This document shows positions 20,880 to 30,736 of a stretch of 64,000 nt of DNA, piece by piece. The stretch covers positions 28,501 through 92,500 of the forward strand of contig CACBYE010000003.1 of the NCBI GenBank assembly GCA_902543375.1, in the 5' to 3' direction. The DNA comes from an uncultured Pelagibacteraceae bacterium. GTDB lineage: Bacteria > Pseudomonadota > Alphaproteobacteria > Pelagibacterales > Pelagibacteraceae. The notes under the pieces were generated by a model. That model ran no database searches, was not told where the DNA came from, and saw nothing but the letters and a program-made list of their open reading frames with translations. Position numbers and translations under genes: made by a program. Position 1 is the stretch's first letter. The number at the start of each line of letters is the position of its first letter.

Positions 20880-22623
20880 TAAAATTTTTTTTAATTATTG
20901 ATAAAGATATTAAACTATAAATTTGTTTATTTAATAAAATAAGTTTATTTTTTTTTATATTATTTTTTAAAATACTCCACCTAAAAATCTCACAATCTTG
21001 GTCTGGTATAAAACTTATTATTTTTTCTACAAACTCATCTCTCTTTAACCATTCTAAAGGCGCCGTCCAACCAGTTTTCAATATATTATTGGATATTAAA
21101 GGATGTAATTTTTCTTTATATATTTGTCTTATCTCGGGTTTATTAACTTTTGCAACAAATTTTTCCTTATGCATTCGCTCAAAGAAGTATCTACGTAAAT
21201 CTAAGTCAGAAAAAGGACTTCTGACTTCTAAGCTATTTTTCATACCAAGCTTATCTGCTCTTAGAAAAATTTCATTTGGCAACCAATTAAATTGATCCAA
21301 AAAACAATAATATTTTGAAACATGATCTATTTTGGATGTGTAAAAATTTTCGTAAAATTTTTTTGAATACAGGCTATTTTTAAAAGTAGAATATTTATTT
21401 TTAAGATTCAATAAACTATTTTTGAAATACTGCTGTGGAGTTTCATAACGAAGATATTCCTTAAACCACATAAAAGAGGAAATAACTTTTGAAATTTTAA
21501 AATTATTTATTATCTTTTTCTTTAATCCTATTCTTTTATAATAATCGTATCCAATAAATATTTCATCGCCACCATCACCTGAAAGAATAGATCTATAATT
21601 ATTATTTTTTTGGTTGATATAATTGATATAATAAGCTGGATTATTAATGTTTCTATTTATTTCTTCTATATGTGAAAAAGATTTTTCAAAATTATTTAGA
21701 TAATCATCAAAAGTAATGTTTGTGGTGTATAGATTTAAACCATAGTGCTTAGCAATTTTTTGTGCCAAATAATAGTCATGATTATAAATTTCATTAGGTG
21801 TTTCAAATTTTGTTGAAAATACTGAAATATTTGAATTAAAATTCAGTGATTCATACAAAATTATATTAGAATCTAATCCACCACTTAAATTAATTGCAAT
21901 TTTTTTTTTTGTTAATAAATGATTTCTAATTGTTTCTCTTATAACACCTGATGGATCCTCATTGTCAAACTTTTTCGTTATTTGATCAAAAAAACTTTTA
22001 TGAATTTTTTTTTTATCATCGATGATAAGATGTTCCCCTGGTAAAACTCTGTTAATATTTTTAAATGGTGTAAATTTATTTATTGGATAACCTAAAATTA
22101 AGCTAGAAGGTAAGTTTTGATTATCAAAACTAAAATTTTGTAAGATACTTATAATTGGTTTAATTTCAGAGCAAATAATTAATTCATTATTATTAAGATA
22201 GTAATATAAATGTTTTTGACCTGAGGGGTCTCTAAAGAGATGAATTTTCCTAGTATGAATATCATAAATTAATATTGAAAACATTCCTTTAACAAATCTT
22301 ATAAACTCTAATCCTACCTGATTTATAATTTGAATTAAAATTTCTGTGTCTAAATCAATTTCCTTATTTATAGAAAATCTTATTTTTAATTCTTCTGTAT
22401 TGTATATTTGTCCATTAAAAGAGATTATATATTTACTATTTTTTGCATATTTTGGTTGTTTCGAAGAATTAAACTCACCTCTAATTTGTAATAAATTATG
22501 GCCAATGATCAAGTCATCGGATTGTACATGATTTTCAAAATCAGGACCTCTATGTTTTAATAAATTAAAAGTTTGATTTAATTTATGATTGAATTTTTTT
22601 GATAAACAGATTATTCCACACAT
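20860..22623 (-). CDS. asnB: Asparagine synthase-like glutamine amidotransferase (second copy)
   Basis: MCGIICLSKKF, LKHRGPD, INLSGGLDSNIIL, SGDGGDEIFIGYDYY; 20 nt overlap with the dehydrogenase. Confidence 0.92.
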   Translation of the reverse strand: MCGIICLSKKFNHKLNQTFNLLKHRGPDFENHVQSDDLIIGHNLLQIRGEFNSSKQPKYAKNSKYIISFNGQIYNTEELKIRFSINKEIDLDTEILIQIINQVGLEFIRFVKGMFSILIYDIHTRKIHLFRDPSGQKHLYYYLNNNELIICSEIKPIISILQNFSFDNQNLPSSLILGYPINKFTPFKNINRVLPGEHLIIDDKKKIHKSFFDQITKKFDNEDPSGVIRETIRNHLLTKKKIAINLSGGLDSNIILYESLNFNSNISVFSTKFETPNEIYNHDYYLAQKIAKHYGLNLYTTNITFDDYLNNFEKSFSHIEEINRNINNPAYYINYINQKNNNYRSILSGDGGDEIFIGYDYYKRIGLKKKIINNFKISKVISSFMWFKEYLRYETPQQYFKNSLLNLKNKYSTFKNSLYSKKFYENFYTSKIDHVSKYYCFLDQFNWLPNEIFLRADKLGMKNSLEVRSPFSDLDLRRYFFERMHKEKFVAKVNKPEIRQIYKEKLHPLISNNILKTGWTAPLEWLKRDEFVEKIISFIPDQDCEIFRWSILKNNIKKNKLILLNKQIYSLISLSIIKKNFNEKIIN

Positions 22624-22678
22624 AATTAAATTTTAATAATTAATATACATTTTTTTACACATATGCTAATCGTTTATA

Positions 22679-23413
22679 ATGCTAAATTTATCTAATCATT
22701 CATTTGATTATGAACCATATCCTCTAGGACATTTTAAGGAAATTTTTACCAATGATTTATACAAATCCTTATGTGAAGAATATCCAGATGTATCAGAATT
22801 GAAAATTTCTGAAGACAAGAAAAAATACAATATAAATAAATTTAATAAATTTAGTTTAACAAATGACCACACTGAATTTAGTGAGTTGTTAAAAAGAAAA
22901 AAAAATTTTTTTAATCTTTACAACTTTTTGAACAGTAGGGAATTCTTTTTAAAAATTTCTGAAATTCTTTTAAAAAACAATATTGATTTGCAACTAAATT
23001 TTGAAAAAAGAGGGTTCCTCTTAAAAAAAAGAAAATATAATTTATTTTTTGAATTTTCATCAATTCCTTGTAACGGTGGTTTTATTCTCCCTCACACTGA
23101 TGCTCCAAAAAAGATCATTACTTTTATTGTGCCCATTATTAAAGATACTGAAAAAGAAATTGAGAACTTTAAAAAAGTTGGCACATCAATATTATCTATG
23201 ACTGATCCAAAATATTCATTTAATTATTTTAATAGAACTATGAGGCTGGAAGAAACAACTGAAAAAAAATATGTAAGTTTTAGTCCTAACAAAATGTTAA
23301 TGTTCATCAAAACTCATAATTCATTACACAGTGTTGGTCCAGTTGAACCATTAAATGATAATATCAAATTTAGAAACAGTATTACCTTTGCATTTAGAAA
23401 AAATTTTGATTAA
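22679..23413 (+). CDS. 2OG-Fe(II) oxygenase-like protein
   Basis: GFILPHTDAPKKIITFIVPI ... FIKTHNSLHSVGPVEP: HxD...H arrangement. Confidence 0.65.
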   Translation: MLNLSNHSFDYEPYPLGHFKEIFTNDLYKSLCEEYPDVSELKISEDKKKYNINKFNKFSLTNDHTEFSELLKRKKNFFNLYNFLNSREFFLKISEILLKNNIDLQLNFEKRGFLLKKRKYNLFFEFSSIPCNGGFILPHTDAPKKIITFIVPIIKDTEKEIENFKKVGTSILSMTDPKYSFNYFNRTMRLEETTEKKYVSFSPNKMLMFIKTHNSLHSVGPVEPLNDNIKFRNSITFAFRKNFD

Positions 23414-24630
23414 TACCAAATTTTTCTTTTAATTTTTTCTAATTTATTTTTGCCTTTTTTTGTATTTAATTGATTTTTTAAAATTTTAAATCTTCCTAAC
23501 TGCTGTAATTCAAAAACAGTTTTTTCTTTTAGATAATCTTTTAAATAAAAATTATTATTAGTTAACATAATAGGAAAAACGTTATATAAAGAAGCTTCTA
23601 ATAATGCTGTTGAATAATAAGCAATTAAATATTTAATATTATTTTTATTAACTACATCATAGAACGAGTTTTCTTTTAGGATAACAATCTTTTTTGAATT
23701 TAAAAAATTTATAAAATTTTCTGGATAATTGAGAGTACTTCTAAGTCTTATAAAAACTTTTTTATTTGGGATGTGTTTACAAATTAACTTTATATCTTTG
23801 ATAATTTGATTTATTGGTATTTTTTGTTCACATAAATACAACAAATTGTCAGCATTTTCTTTTGATTTAAGTTTTTTAAATCTAAAATTTAAAATTTTAA
23901 TTTTCTTTTGATTGTAATTTCTATTTATTTTAATTATTTTTTTTTTAAAAAATTTACTCCAGACCACGTACTCATCAAATGTTTTTCCTTTTAAACCAAG
24001 CTGAAATTCATGAAATCTTCCATGTTGATAAGCTACTGTTCTAATTTTTAATTGAATTGATGCATCTAGAAGAGTTTGGATTAACCTATAATCATCAATA
24101 CAAATTAGTTTTTTAATATTTTTTTTTACGAGAAATTTTTGAAGATTTTTTGAGATTGCTCTCTCATTTTTTTCGTAAAATAAGCATTTATTTTTTAAAT
24201 TGTTTAGCATTTTAATTTCGTGAAATGAGTTTATTTTTTGAAATCCGTTTAAAAAAATTATATTTGGTACAGAAAATAATAAGTATAGAGATGAAAAAAG
24301 TGAATTTGTTCTAACTAGATTAATTTGATTTTTTATTAATTTAGTACTTAAAAAATATTTAGATCTATGGTCAATTACATTTTTTGAATTTGATAATGGT
24401 ATCCAATAATGAATCGTTGATAATTTGTTATTTCTAATTTTCAAACCACAAATATAATTAAATAACTTATATAAGAAGATATAAAAATTTTGCTTAAAGT
24501 TAGTTATTCTTGAAATTCGAAAAACTTTATCAAAACTCTCAAAAATATTTTGATGCGAAATATAATTGGTCTTAATATATCCTTTCTTAAGTAAATAATG
24601 ATATTTTTTTAATTTTGAATAATTAGACAA
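23410..24630 (-). CDS. Putative surface-polysaccharide glycosyltransferase (family uncertain)
   Basis: RTVAYQHGRFHEFQ..DEYVVWSKFFKK, resembling capsule/GT-B type transferases. Confidence 0.4.
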   Translation of the reverse strand: MSNYSKLKKYHYLLKKGYIKTNYISHQNIFESFDKVFRISRITNFKQNFYIFLYKLFNYICGLKIRNNKLSTIHYWIPLSNSKNVIDHRSKYFLSTKLIKNQINLVRTNSLFSSLYLLFSVPNIIFLNGFQKINSFHEIKMLNNLKNKCLFYEKNERAISKNLQKFLVKKNIKKLICIDDYRLIQTLLDASIQLKIRTVAYQHGRFHEFQLGLKGKTFDEYVVWSKFFKKKIIKINRNYNQKKIKILNFRFKKLKSKENADNLLYLCEQKIPINQIIKDIKLICKHIPNKKVFIRLRSTLNYPENFINFLNSKKIVILKENSFYDVVNKNNIKYLIAYYSTALLEASLYNVFPIMLTNNNFYLKDYLKEKTVFELQQLGRFKILKNQLNTKKGKNKLEKIKRKIWY

Positions 24631-24660
24631 TTTATGTAGATTAAATTTTTATATTTTTAT

Positions 24661-25506
24661 ATGAAAATTTACATTTGTACAAATAAATTTCAAAAGCTAG
24701 CAGCTAAAGTGGCTGCTTACTCATTTTCTAAATTAGGTTATCATGAAATTGAAATTTTAGAATTGGAAAAAAATGAGTTTTTAAAAAGTAAATTGAATTT
24801 AACATATTTGAGAAATGGAAAATTAACAAAGTTTGTGGATGATCTTCAGTCTTTTACATTATTGAGATTTTTACCTTTCACTATAAATAATACTAAAAAA
24901 TGCCTGATAATAGATCCTGATGTATTCGCATTACAAGATCCTAAAAATAGAATTAATAAAATTTTTGATGAAGAAAATTTCCAAATAGCTTGTACCAAGA
25001 TAGGTAATAACTTTAGAAGTGAAGTAATGTTCTTGAAAAATACAAACACAGATTGGAGCTTCGAAGATATTATAAATGATTTGTTTAATCACAAGATTGA
25101 TTATAAAGAATTGATAAATTTGACATCAAAAAGATATTTTTCAAATATTTTTACATTACCAATTTTTTTTAATCATCATGATAAAATTGAAAATGATACA
25201 ATTTTTTTGCATACATCAAAACGAATAACACAACCTTGGAAGGAGGGGCTACAGGTTGATTTCTATAATGAAAATACAACCAAATACTATAAATTTAAAC
25301 AATTCTTAAAAAAAATTTTAAATCTTAGATACGACAAAAGTTCACTTTCAAACCATTATATAAAACATCCAAATATAATTGTAAGTAAGAAAGTACTATA
25401 TTTATTTAAAGAAACGCTTAAGTCAGGCTTTATCAAATCAGACGAACTGGAATCAGCAATAAAAAGTAATTATATTTCAGAAAAATTTATTAACAAACAA
25501 GTTTGA
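24661..25506 (+). CDS. Putative GT8-like glycosyltransferase
   Basis: YICTNKFQKLAAKVAAYSF, KCLIIDPDVFAL (DxD), FFNHHDKIENDTIFLHTS. Confidence 0.5.
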   Translation: MKIYICTNKFQKLAAKVAAYSFSKLGYHEIEILELEKNEFLKSKLNLTYLRNGKLTKFVDDLQSFTLLRFLPFTINNTKKCLIIDPDVFALQDPKNRINKIFDEENFQIACTKIGNNFRSEVMFLKNTNTDWSFEDIINDLFNHKIDYKELINLTSKRYFSNIFTLPIFFNHHDKIENDTIFLHTSKRITQPWKEGLQVDFYNENTTKYYKFKQFLKKILNLRYDKSSLSNHYIKHPNIIVSKKVLYLFKETLKSGFIKSDELESAIKSNYISEKFINKQV

Positions 25507-25522
25507 AATATAAATAATCCTA

Positions 25523-25832
25523 TCATTTTATTAATTTAGAAATTTTTTGTAATAAAATTTCATGTCCTGTACAATTTAAATGATATCCATCTTTTGTAAA
25601 ATGAGTTTTTTTAAATTTGTTGTCTATAAAATTTCTATTAAAAAAATTTTTTAATTCTTTATTATATATCTCGACAGATTTAAAAGTATTTGGTCTTAAC
25701 TTATCTATTTTTTTACTAGTATGGACACCAATCCAAATAATCTTAGATTTAATAAAATTTTTTTTTAGTTTTTTTGCATCCTCTAATAATTTTAAGTAAC
25801 TTACTTTATTTGTGCTTAAAAATTTTGCATAT
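25523..25832 (-). pseudogene. 3' remnant of SGNH/GDSL-type hydrolase
   Basis: Minus-strand frame without start: AKFLSTNKVSYLKLLEDAKKLKKNFIKSKIIWIGVHTSKKIDKLRPNTFKSVEIYNKELKNFFNRNFIDNKFKKTHFTKDGYHLNCTGHEILLQKISKLIK*; DGYHLN..GHEIL resembles the SGNH DxxH block. Confidence 0.6.
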
Positions 25833-26255
25833 ATTCCCCAAAATTTTTACATTTTAGACAATACTATATTAGAGAACATATTATTTGGTGAATATGAAAA
25901 TAAAATAAATGATAATCTTTTGTCTGAAGCCTTAAAATTTTCATCTTTAGATGAGTTCATTAACAATCTCCCAGAAAAACTTTATACAATTGTAGGTCCT
26001 AATGGAAAGAAACTTTCTGGGGGACAATCTCAAAGATTAGTAATTGCTAGAGCTATTTATCAGAATACTAATATATTAGTTTTTGATGAAGCCACTAACT
26101 CATTAGATAAAAAAACAGAGGAAGAGATAATAAATAAGATTTATAAATTAAAGGGTAATAAAACAATAATCATAATTACTCATAATCCTAAAATCTTACA
26201 TAAATGTGATAAAATTTTTGAAATTCAAGAAGGTATTTTAAAGCTTCAAACTTAA
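25824..26255 (+). pseudogene. C-terminal remnant of ABC transporter ATPase (no Walker A, no TM domain)
   Basis: YIPQNFYILDNTILENILFGE...LSGGQSQRLVIARAIYQNTNILVFDEATNSLDKKTEEE; colinear with the C-terminus of 46819..48546. Confidence 0.85.
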
Positions 26256-26806
26256 TCAACCAAACTACAGAAAATATGTCCAATTAAGTGATGTATTTCT
26301 TGAATGTTAGCAGTTGATGAAGAAGGAACTACGTAGCTATAACTTGAAATTTTCTTACATTGACCTCCAGTTTTTCCAAGCAAAGCTATTGACTTTATCC
26401 TCATTTTTTTTGATTTCTTTAAAAGATTCACAATATTTTTGCTTTGACCTGATGTGGAAAATACAATCAATAAATCTCCTTTTTGCCCAAGACCCTCTAG
26501 TTGTCTTTCAAATATTCTTTCATATCCAAAATCATTCGCGATACAAGTGAGTACTGAGGTATCAGTTGTTAAAGAAATGGCTTTATAAGGTTTTCTATTT
26601 TTTTTATATCTTCCAACCAATTCACCTGCAAGATGTTCACAGTCTGCTGCACTACCTCCGTTACCAGCAAAAAAAATTGTCTTTTTATTATTAAGCGTCT
26701 CTTTTATATCTTTTGCAATTTTCTCAACGCAATCAAAAATATCTTTTTGATTTTCGTTAATGAGTTTGATGTGTTGATATATATGTTTAAAAATTTTTTT
26801 TTTCAT
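26252..26806 (-). CDS. gmhA: Phosphoheptose isomerase
   Basis: FFAGNGGSAADCEHLAGELVGRYKKNRKPYKAISLTTDTSVLTCIANDFGYERIFERQLEGLGQKGDLLIVFSTSGQSKNI. Confidence 0.95.
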   Translation of the reverse strand: MKKKIFKHIYQHIKLINENQKDIFDCVEKIAKDIKETLNNKKTIFFAGNGGSAADCEHLAGELVGRYKKNRKPYKAISLTTDTSVLTCIANDFGYERIFERQLEGLGQKGDLLIVFSTSGQSKNIVNLLKKSKKMRIKSIALLGKTGGQCKKISSYSYVVPSSSTANIQEIHHLIGHIFCSLVD

Positions 26807-26827
26807 CTTTTTATTTCATCAATTATT

Positions 26828-27349
26828 TCAAATAATATTTTTTTCTATTTTGTAAAAATAATTCTTAATTTTGTCTACACAAGCAAATGTGAGATAACTG
26901 AAAAAAATAGTAGACAAAAGTGTATTTGAAAAAAAAGGAACAGCTAGTAAATAACATTGAATTAGGCCATCGATATTTTTTTCATATAAATCACTGTAAG
27001 TCCAAACGAAAAAATTTGTGACTGAATAAAAAATAAAAGAACCGAAAATTGAATGAAAAATTAGATTTTTGTATGTAATCTTATAAAAAATAAAATAATA
27101 TATTAAACCAATAAGTGTTAAAGCAATATAAGTAAATATCATTCCTGGATATAGACCTATAATAAAATCACTAATAAACATTGAGCTAAAAAAAACAATA
27201 ATTGTCAGAGTAAATGTTTGGAACAAAATTCCACCTAGAATAACGATAGATATAATTGGCGTAAAATTTGGAGGATGCGGTATAAGTCTAGAAAAAACTA
27301 AAAGAGTTATTAAAAAACAAATACTACTATTTTTATTAATTATTTTCAT
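26828..27349 (-). CDS. DUF6580-like small membrane protein (candidate ECF S-component-like transporter)
   Basis: FSRLIPHPPNFTPIISIVILGGILF N-terminal pattern, ~5 TM, directly downstream of riboswitch-controlled TonB receptor. Confidence 0.7.
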   Translation of the reverse strand: MKIINKNSSICFLITLLVFSRLIPHPPNFTPIISIVILGGILFQTFTLTIIVFFSSMFISDFIIGLYPGMIFTYIALTLIGLIYYFIFYKITYKNLIFHSIFGSFIFYSVTNFFVWTYSDLYEKNIDGLIQCYLLAVPFFSNTLLSTIFFSYLTFACVDKIKNYFYKIEKNII

Positions 27350-27384
27350 AATTAAATCTTTATCAGATTTAGATAAAATAAGTA

Positions 27385-29313
27385 CTAAAAATTATTCTTA
27401 AAACCAAAATTAAATGTTCTGGGCAATTGCGAATAATCTCTTACTGTTTCATATTTTTCATCAAATAAATTTATAATATTAAAATATAACTTATTATTTT
27501 CTGATAATTTATAATTTATATTCAAATCATTAACAAAATAATCGTCAGTTCTTTCGTCATCAAAAGTTCTATTTCCATTTCCGTAATCTCTTGCTACATC
27601 AGACCACTTAGTACTTAATAAAAAATTAAAATTTTTAAGACCAGATATCTTAAAATTAGTATTTAAATTCAATAAGTTTCTAGGAACTCTTACTAACTGA
27701 GCATTAGTTTGACCTGAGCTCTTATTTGGATTGTCTTGTTCTGCTCCGTCATAAGTAGAGGTATAAGTATAATTTAAATCGAAATTCAAAAATTTGTTTA
27801 ATTTGAAATTTGACATTAATTCTAATCCTTGAGATTTAACTGTGCCTGGATGATTACCAGCGTCCCAGCCTGATGCTTGCCAACCTTCAAGCACATCATG
27901 ATATTTAATATTAAAATAACTCATATCAATTTTTAAACCTATCTCTGGAAATGATTTTTCAATACCGACATCAAAACTCTCGCTATTTTCAGCTTTTTCA
28001 TTTCCGTCATAACCACTTCCTGATTGATAAAAATAAAATTCATATAAAGAGGGATATCTAAAACCTGTGCCGTAAGAGCTTTTTATTTTAGTAAACTTAT
28101 CATCAAAAAGATATGCTAATGTTAGCCTGTGAGAATCCTCATTTCCAGCTAAAGAGTGATTATCAAATCGCGATCCAAATGTTGCAAAAATATTTTCGGA
28201 AAATCTTTTTTGAAAATCGAAATATTTAGAAGTTACGTATGCATCTTTGTAGTCCATTCCTGTCATATTTTTGTTGTAACCAATTGAATCATCCTCTCTT
28301 TCAAGACCAAAAACTATACTATTATCTAAATTCAAATTGTAGTTTCCTTGATATAGAAAGGAGTATCTTTCACCATAATAGCTATCTTGCTTTGTATTGT
28401 TGCTATTAATTGCAGCATTGTAAATTCTTTTTATATACGTATTTGCAACAGTAAATTTATTTTCAAGATTTTTTAATGGTTTGTGTATCAAACTTATATT
28501 TCCAGATGACTCAATTGCATCCACATCTTCAGCATGGTCATAACTAGGTGAACAACCAAACAAATTAGAAACACATGTTGCATCATATTGCAAATATGTA
28601 TCTGCAATCCTGTAATTACTGTTTAACTCAAAATTATCAAAAAAATTATAATTATAACTAGCTATTATACTGTTATTTCTGTACCTATCTTTTTCATCGT
28701 TATGCATCATTTGAGAAATTCCCTCAGTCTGAAATCTTTCAAATCCAACAAAATAATTTTTATAATCATCACCTCCAGAAATTGAAGTCGATAAATTATG
28801 TGTTCCTTCAGAGCCTGTTAAATAATTTAGATTTTTATTAAACCCAGGCTTACCTTTTTTGGTGGTAATATGAATTGTTCCCCCTATAGCTCCACTTCCG
28901 TAAATAGAGCTTTGATTTCCTTTTAATATTTCAACTCTTGATATTTGACTCGTTAAAATATTATTAAAGTCAAAATCGTTTGAAACACTAGACGGATCAG
29001 ACATTTTTACTCCATCAATGTAAACTGTGGAATATCTTTTTGGCATTCCTCTTAGCTGAATTGCAGAAGCTGTTCCATGGCCACCACTTTGAAAAAAATT
29101 CGCACTTGTTGTCTTTGAGGATAAAACATCTCCCAAAAAATATTCAGTACTATTATTCAAATATTCTTCATCAAATATCACAACAGATGTCCCAACAACT
29201 GATAATGATTGAGGTTTTTTATTTGGTGCAATAACAATAATTGGAATTTCTTTTGAATAAGAATTTAAAGGAAAGATTAGCAAAAAAAATAAAATACACA
29301 CTTTTAACAGCAT
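27385..29313 (-). CDS. btuB: TonB-dependent receptor, BtuB-like (vitamin B12)
   Basis: IPIIVIAPNKKPQSLSVVGTSVVIFDEEYL, GTASAIQLRGMPKRYSTVYIDGVKMSDPS, VEILKGNQSSIYGSGAIGGTIHITTKKG, beta-barrel C-terminus ending in F. Confidence 0.88.
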   Translation of the reverse strand: MLLKVCILFFLLIFPLNSYSKEIPIIVIAPNKKPQSLSVVGTSVVIFDEEYLNNSTEYFLGDVLSSKTTSANFFQSGGHGTASAIQLRGMPKRYSTVYIDGVKMSDPSSVSNDFDFNNILTSQISRVEILKGNQSSIYGSGAIGGTIHITTKKGKPGFNKNLNYLTGSEGTHNLSTSISGGDDYKNYFVGFERFQTEGISQMMHNDEKDRYRNNSIIASYNYNFFDNFELNSNYRIADTYLQYDATCVSNLFGCSPSYDHAEDVDAIESSGNISLIHKPLKNLENKFTVANTYIKRIYNAAINSNNTKQDSYYGERYSFLYQGNYNLNLDNSIVFGLEREDDSIGYNKNMTGMDYKDAYVTSKYFDFQKRFSENIFATFGSRFDNHSLAGNEDSHRLTLAYLFDDKFTKIKSSYGTGFRYPSLYEFYFYQSGSGYDGNEKAENSESFDVGIEKSFPEIGLKIDMSYFNIKYHDVLEGWQASGWDAGNHPGTVKSQGLELMSNFKLNKFLNFDLNYTYTSTYDGAEQDNPNKSSGQTNAQLVRVPRNLLNLNTNFKISGLKNFNFLLSTKWSDVARDYGNGNRTFDDERTDDYFVNDLNINYKLSENNKLYFNIINLFDEKYETVRDYSQLPRTFNFGFKNNF

Positions 29314-29354
29314 TTAGTACCTCATAATTAACTAAACATTAAAGTTTAGATTTA

Positions 29355-29520
29355 TTTATTATATGCCGCTGTTAATTTTACATTGCAGAATTAGACTTTT
29401 CCTGGCCTTCATTCAACATCGGACTTTACTGGGTGGCGCTCCGACTTTAACGGTTGCAGGTACAGCCAATGTATTTCACACTGATTTCCCACCATGCATT
29501 TCAGTATGATTCTCTTATAA
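29355..29520 (-). promoter_or_regulatory. Cobalamin riboswitch
   Basis: Complement contains GGTGGGAAATCAGTGTGAAATACATTGGCTGTACCTGCAACCGTTAAAGTCGGAGCGCCACCCAGTAAAGTCCGATG, matching the GGTG..GCAACCGT..AGTCGGA.GCCACC core; sits directly upstream of the TonB receptor. Confidence 0.88.
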
Positions 29521-29571
29521 ATTTATTAAAATAGATTGTAAAGAGAAAAAATAATAAAACTAATTATTCAT

Positions 29572-30735
29572 TCACCGTAGTTTGGATTCAAAATTAAGTA
29601 TTCTAAATTTAATTTTTGCATTTATCGCTGTTTGTTTGTCAGTCTGACTGTCTCCAATTAAAAAAGACTGGCTCATTTTAATACAAAACTCTTCCCTAGC
29701 TTTTTGAATCATTCCAATATTAGGTTTTCTTAGGTTTTTTTGTAATCGATATTTATTCACTTTTGAGTCTTTGAAATATGGTGCAAAATATATTCTATCA
29801 ATATTTCCACCATGTGATCTTATTTTATCTACCATCCAGCTATGTAATTTGAGCACATCCTTTTCCTTATAATATCCTCTGCCAATGCCTGATTGATTTG
29901 TAATTATGAATATATAAAAATTTTTTTTATTATATTTCTTTATAAAGTTGATTATATTTTTCCTCCAAATAAATCTATTTTTCTCAAAAACATATCCTGT
30001 ATCCTTATTAATTACGCCATCTCTATCAAGAAAAAGAGCGGGTTTAGTAAATATCTTATTAATGAATTTCGGTAATTTTTTTAAAGTAGAAATATGCCCC
30101 ATATCAATAAAATCATCAGAATAGACACTTCCAGATATTTTTTTAATTCTAATTAACTTTGTAAATACATCTTTTTCTAAGGAGCCTAATTTAACTAAAT
30201 ATGGTATAATTTTTTTAGACAAAATACATATACCTGAATTAATTAAATTTAATTTTTTATCACTGTCTTGTGTAAGTAATTTTTTTTTATCAAGGCCAAA
30301 GAAGTCGTAACTTCCTCTAATTTTCATTTTCTTAAGTGCAATAAATGCTATTTTTTTACTTTTGTGATAATTGTAAATTAAATCAGATATATTTATATCA
30401 AAAAAAGTGTCTCCGTTACAAAATAAAAAATCTTTTTCTAATTTTTTTCTAGCATGGTACAGGGCCCCTGAAGAACCTAAAAGTTTTTTTTCTTGAATAC
30501 AAAATACCTTTACTCCAAAAAATATCTTATTATGAAATTTTTTTTCAAATAATGAATACTTATAGTGACCCAATAAAATTACTTTTTTAATTCCAAATCG
30601 ACTTAGGTTTTTAATTATATGTTCCAACACAGTAAGATTTTTAACATTTATTAATGGTTTAGGTGTTTTAAGAGTTAACTTTCCAAGCCTCTTACCGTAG
30701 CCACCACAAACTATTACTGCTTGAGTAATACTCAT
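29572..30735 (-). CDS. Fused heptose-1-phosphate nucleotidyltransferase (HddC-like) / heptose-1,7-bisphosphate phosphatase (GmhB-like)
   Basis: N-term AVIVCGGYGKRLGKLTLKTPKPLINV; C-term ALFLDRDGVINKDTGYV...IITNQSGIGRGYY...KPNIGMIQKAREEF...FLIGDSQTDKQTAINA. Confidence 0.92.
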   Translation of the reverse strand: MSITQAVIVCGGYGKRLGKLTLKTPKPLINVKNLTVLEHIIKNLSRFGIKKVILLGHYKYSLFEKKFHNKIFFGVKVFCIQEKKLLGSSGALYHARKKLEKDFLFCNGDTFFDINISDLIYNYHKSKKIAFIALKKMKIRGSYDFFGLDKKKLLTQDSDKKLNLINSGICILSKKIIPYLVKLGSLEKDVFTKLIRIKKISGSVYSDDFIDMGHISTLKKLPKFINKIFTKPALFLDRDGVINKDTGYVFEKNRFIWRKNIINFIKKYNKKNFYIFIITNQSGIGRGYYKEKDVLKLHSWMVDKIRSHGGNIDRIYFAPYFKDSKVNKYRLQKNLRKPNIGMIQKAREEFCIKMSQSFLIGDSQTDKQTAINAKIKFRILNFESKLR

Positions 30736-30736
30736 T

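Noticed and set aside
25617-25799. 60 aa plus-strand ORF
   Set aside because: Antisense to the SGNH hydrolase remnant, which gives the sensible translation.
29040-29234. 64 aa plus-strand ORF
   Set aside because: Antisense to the TonB receptor; no motif.
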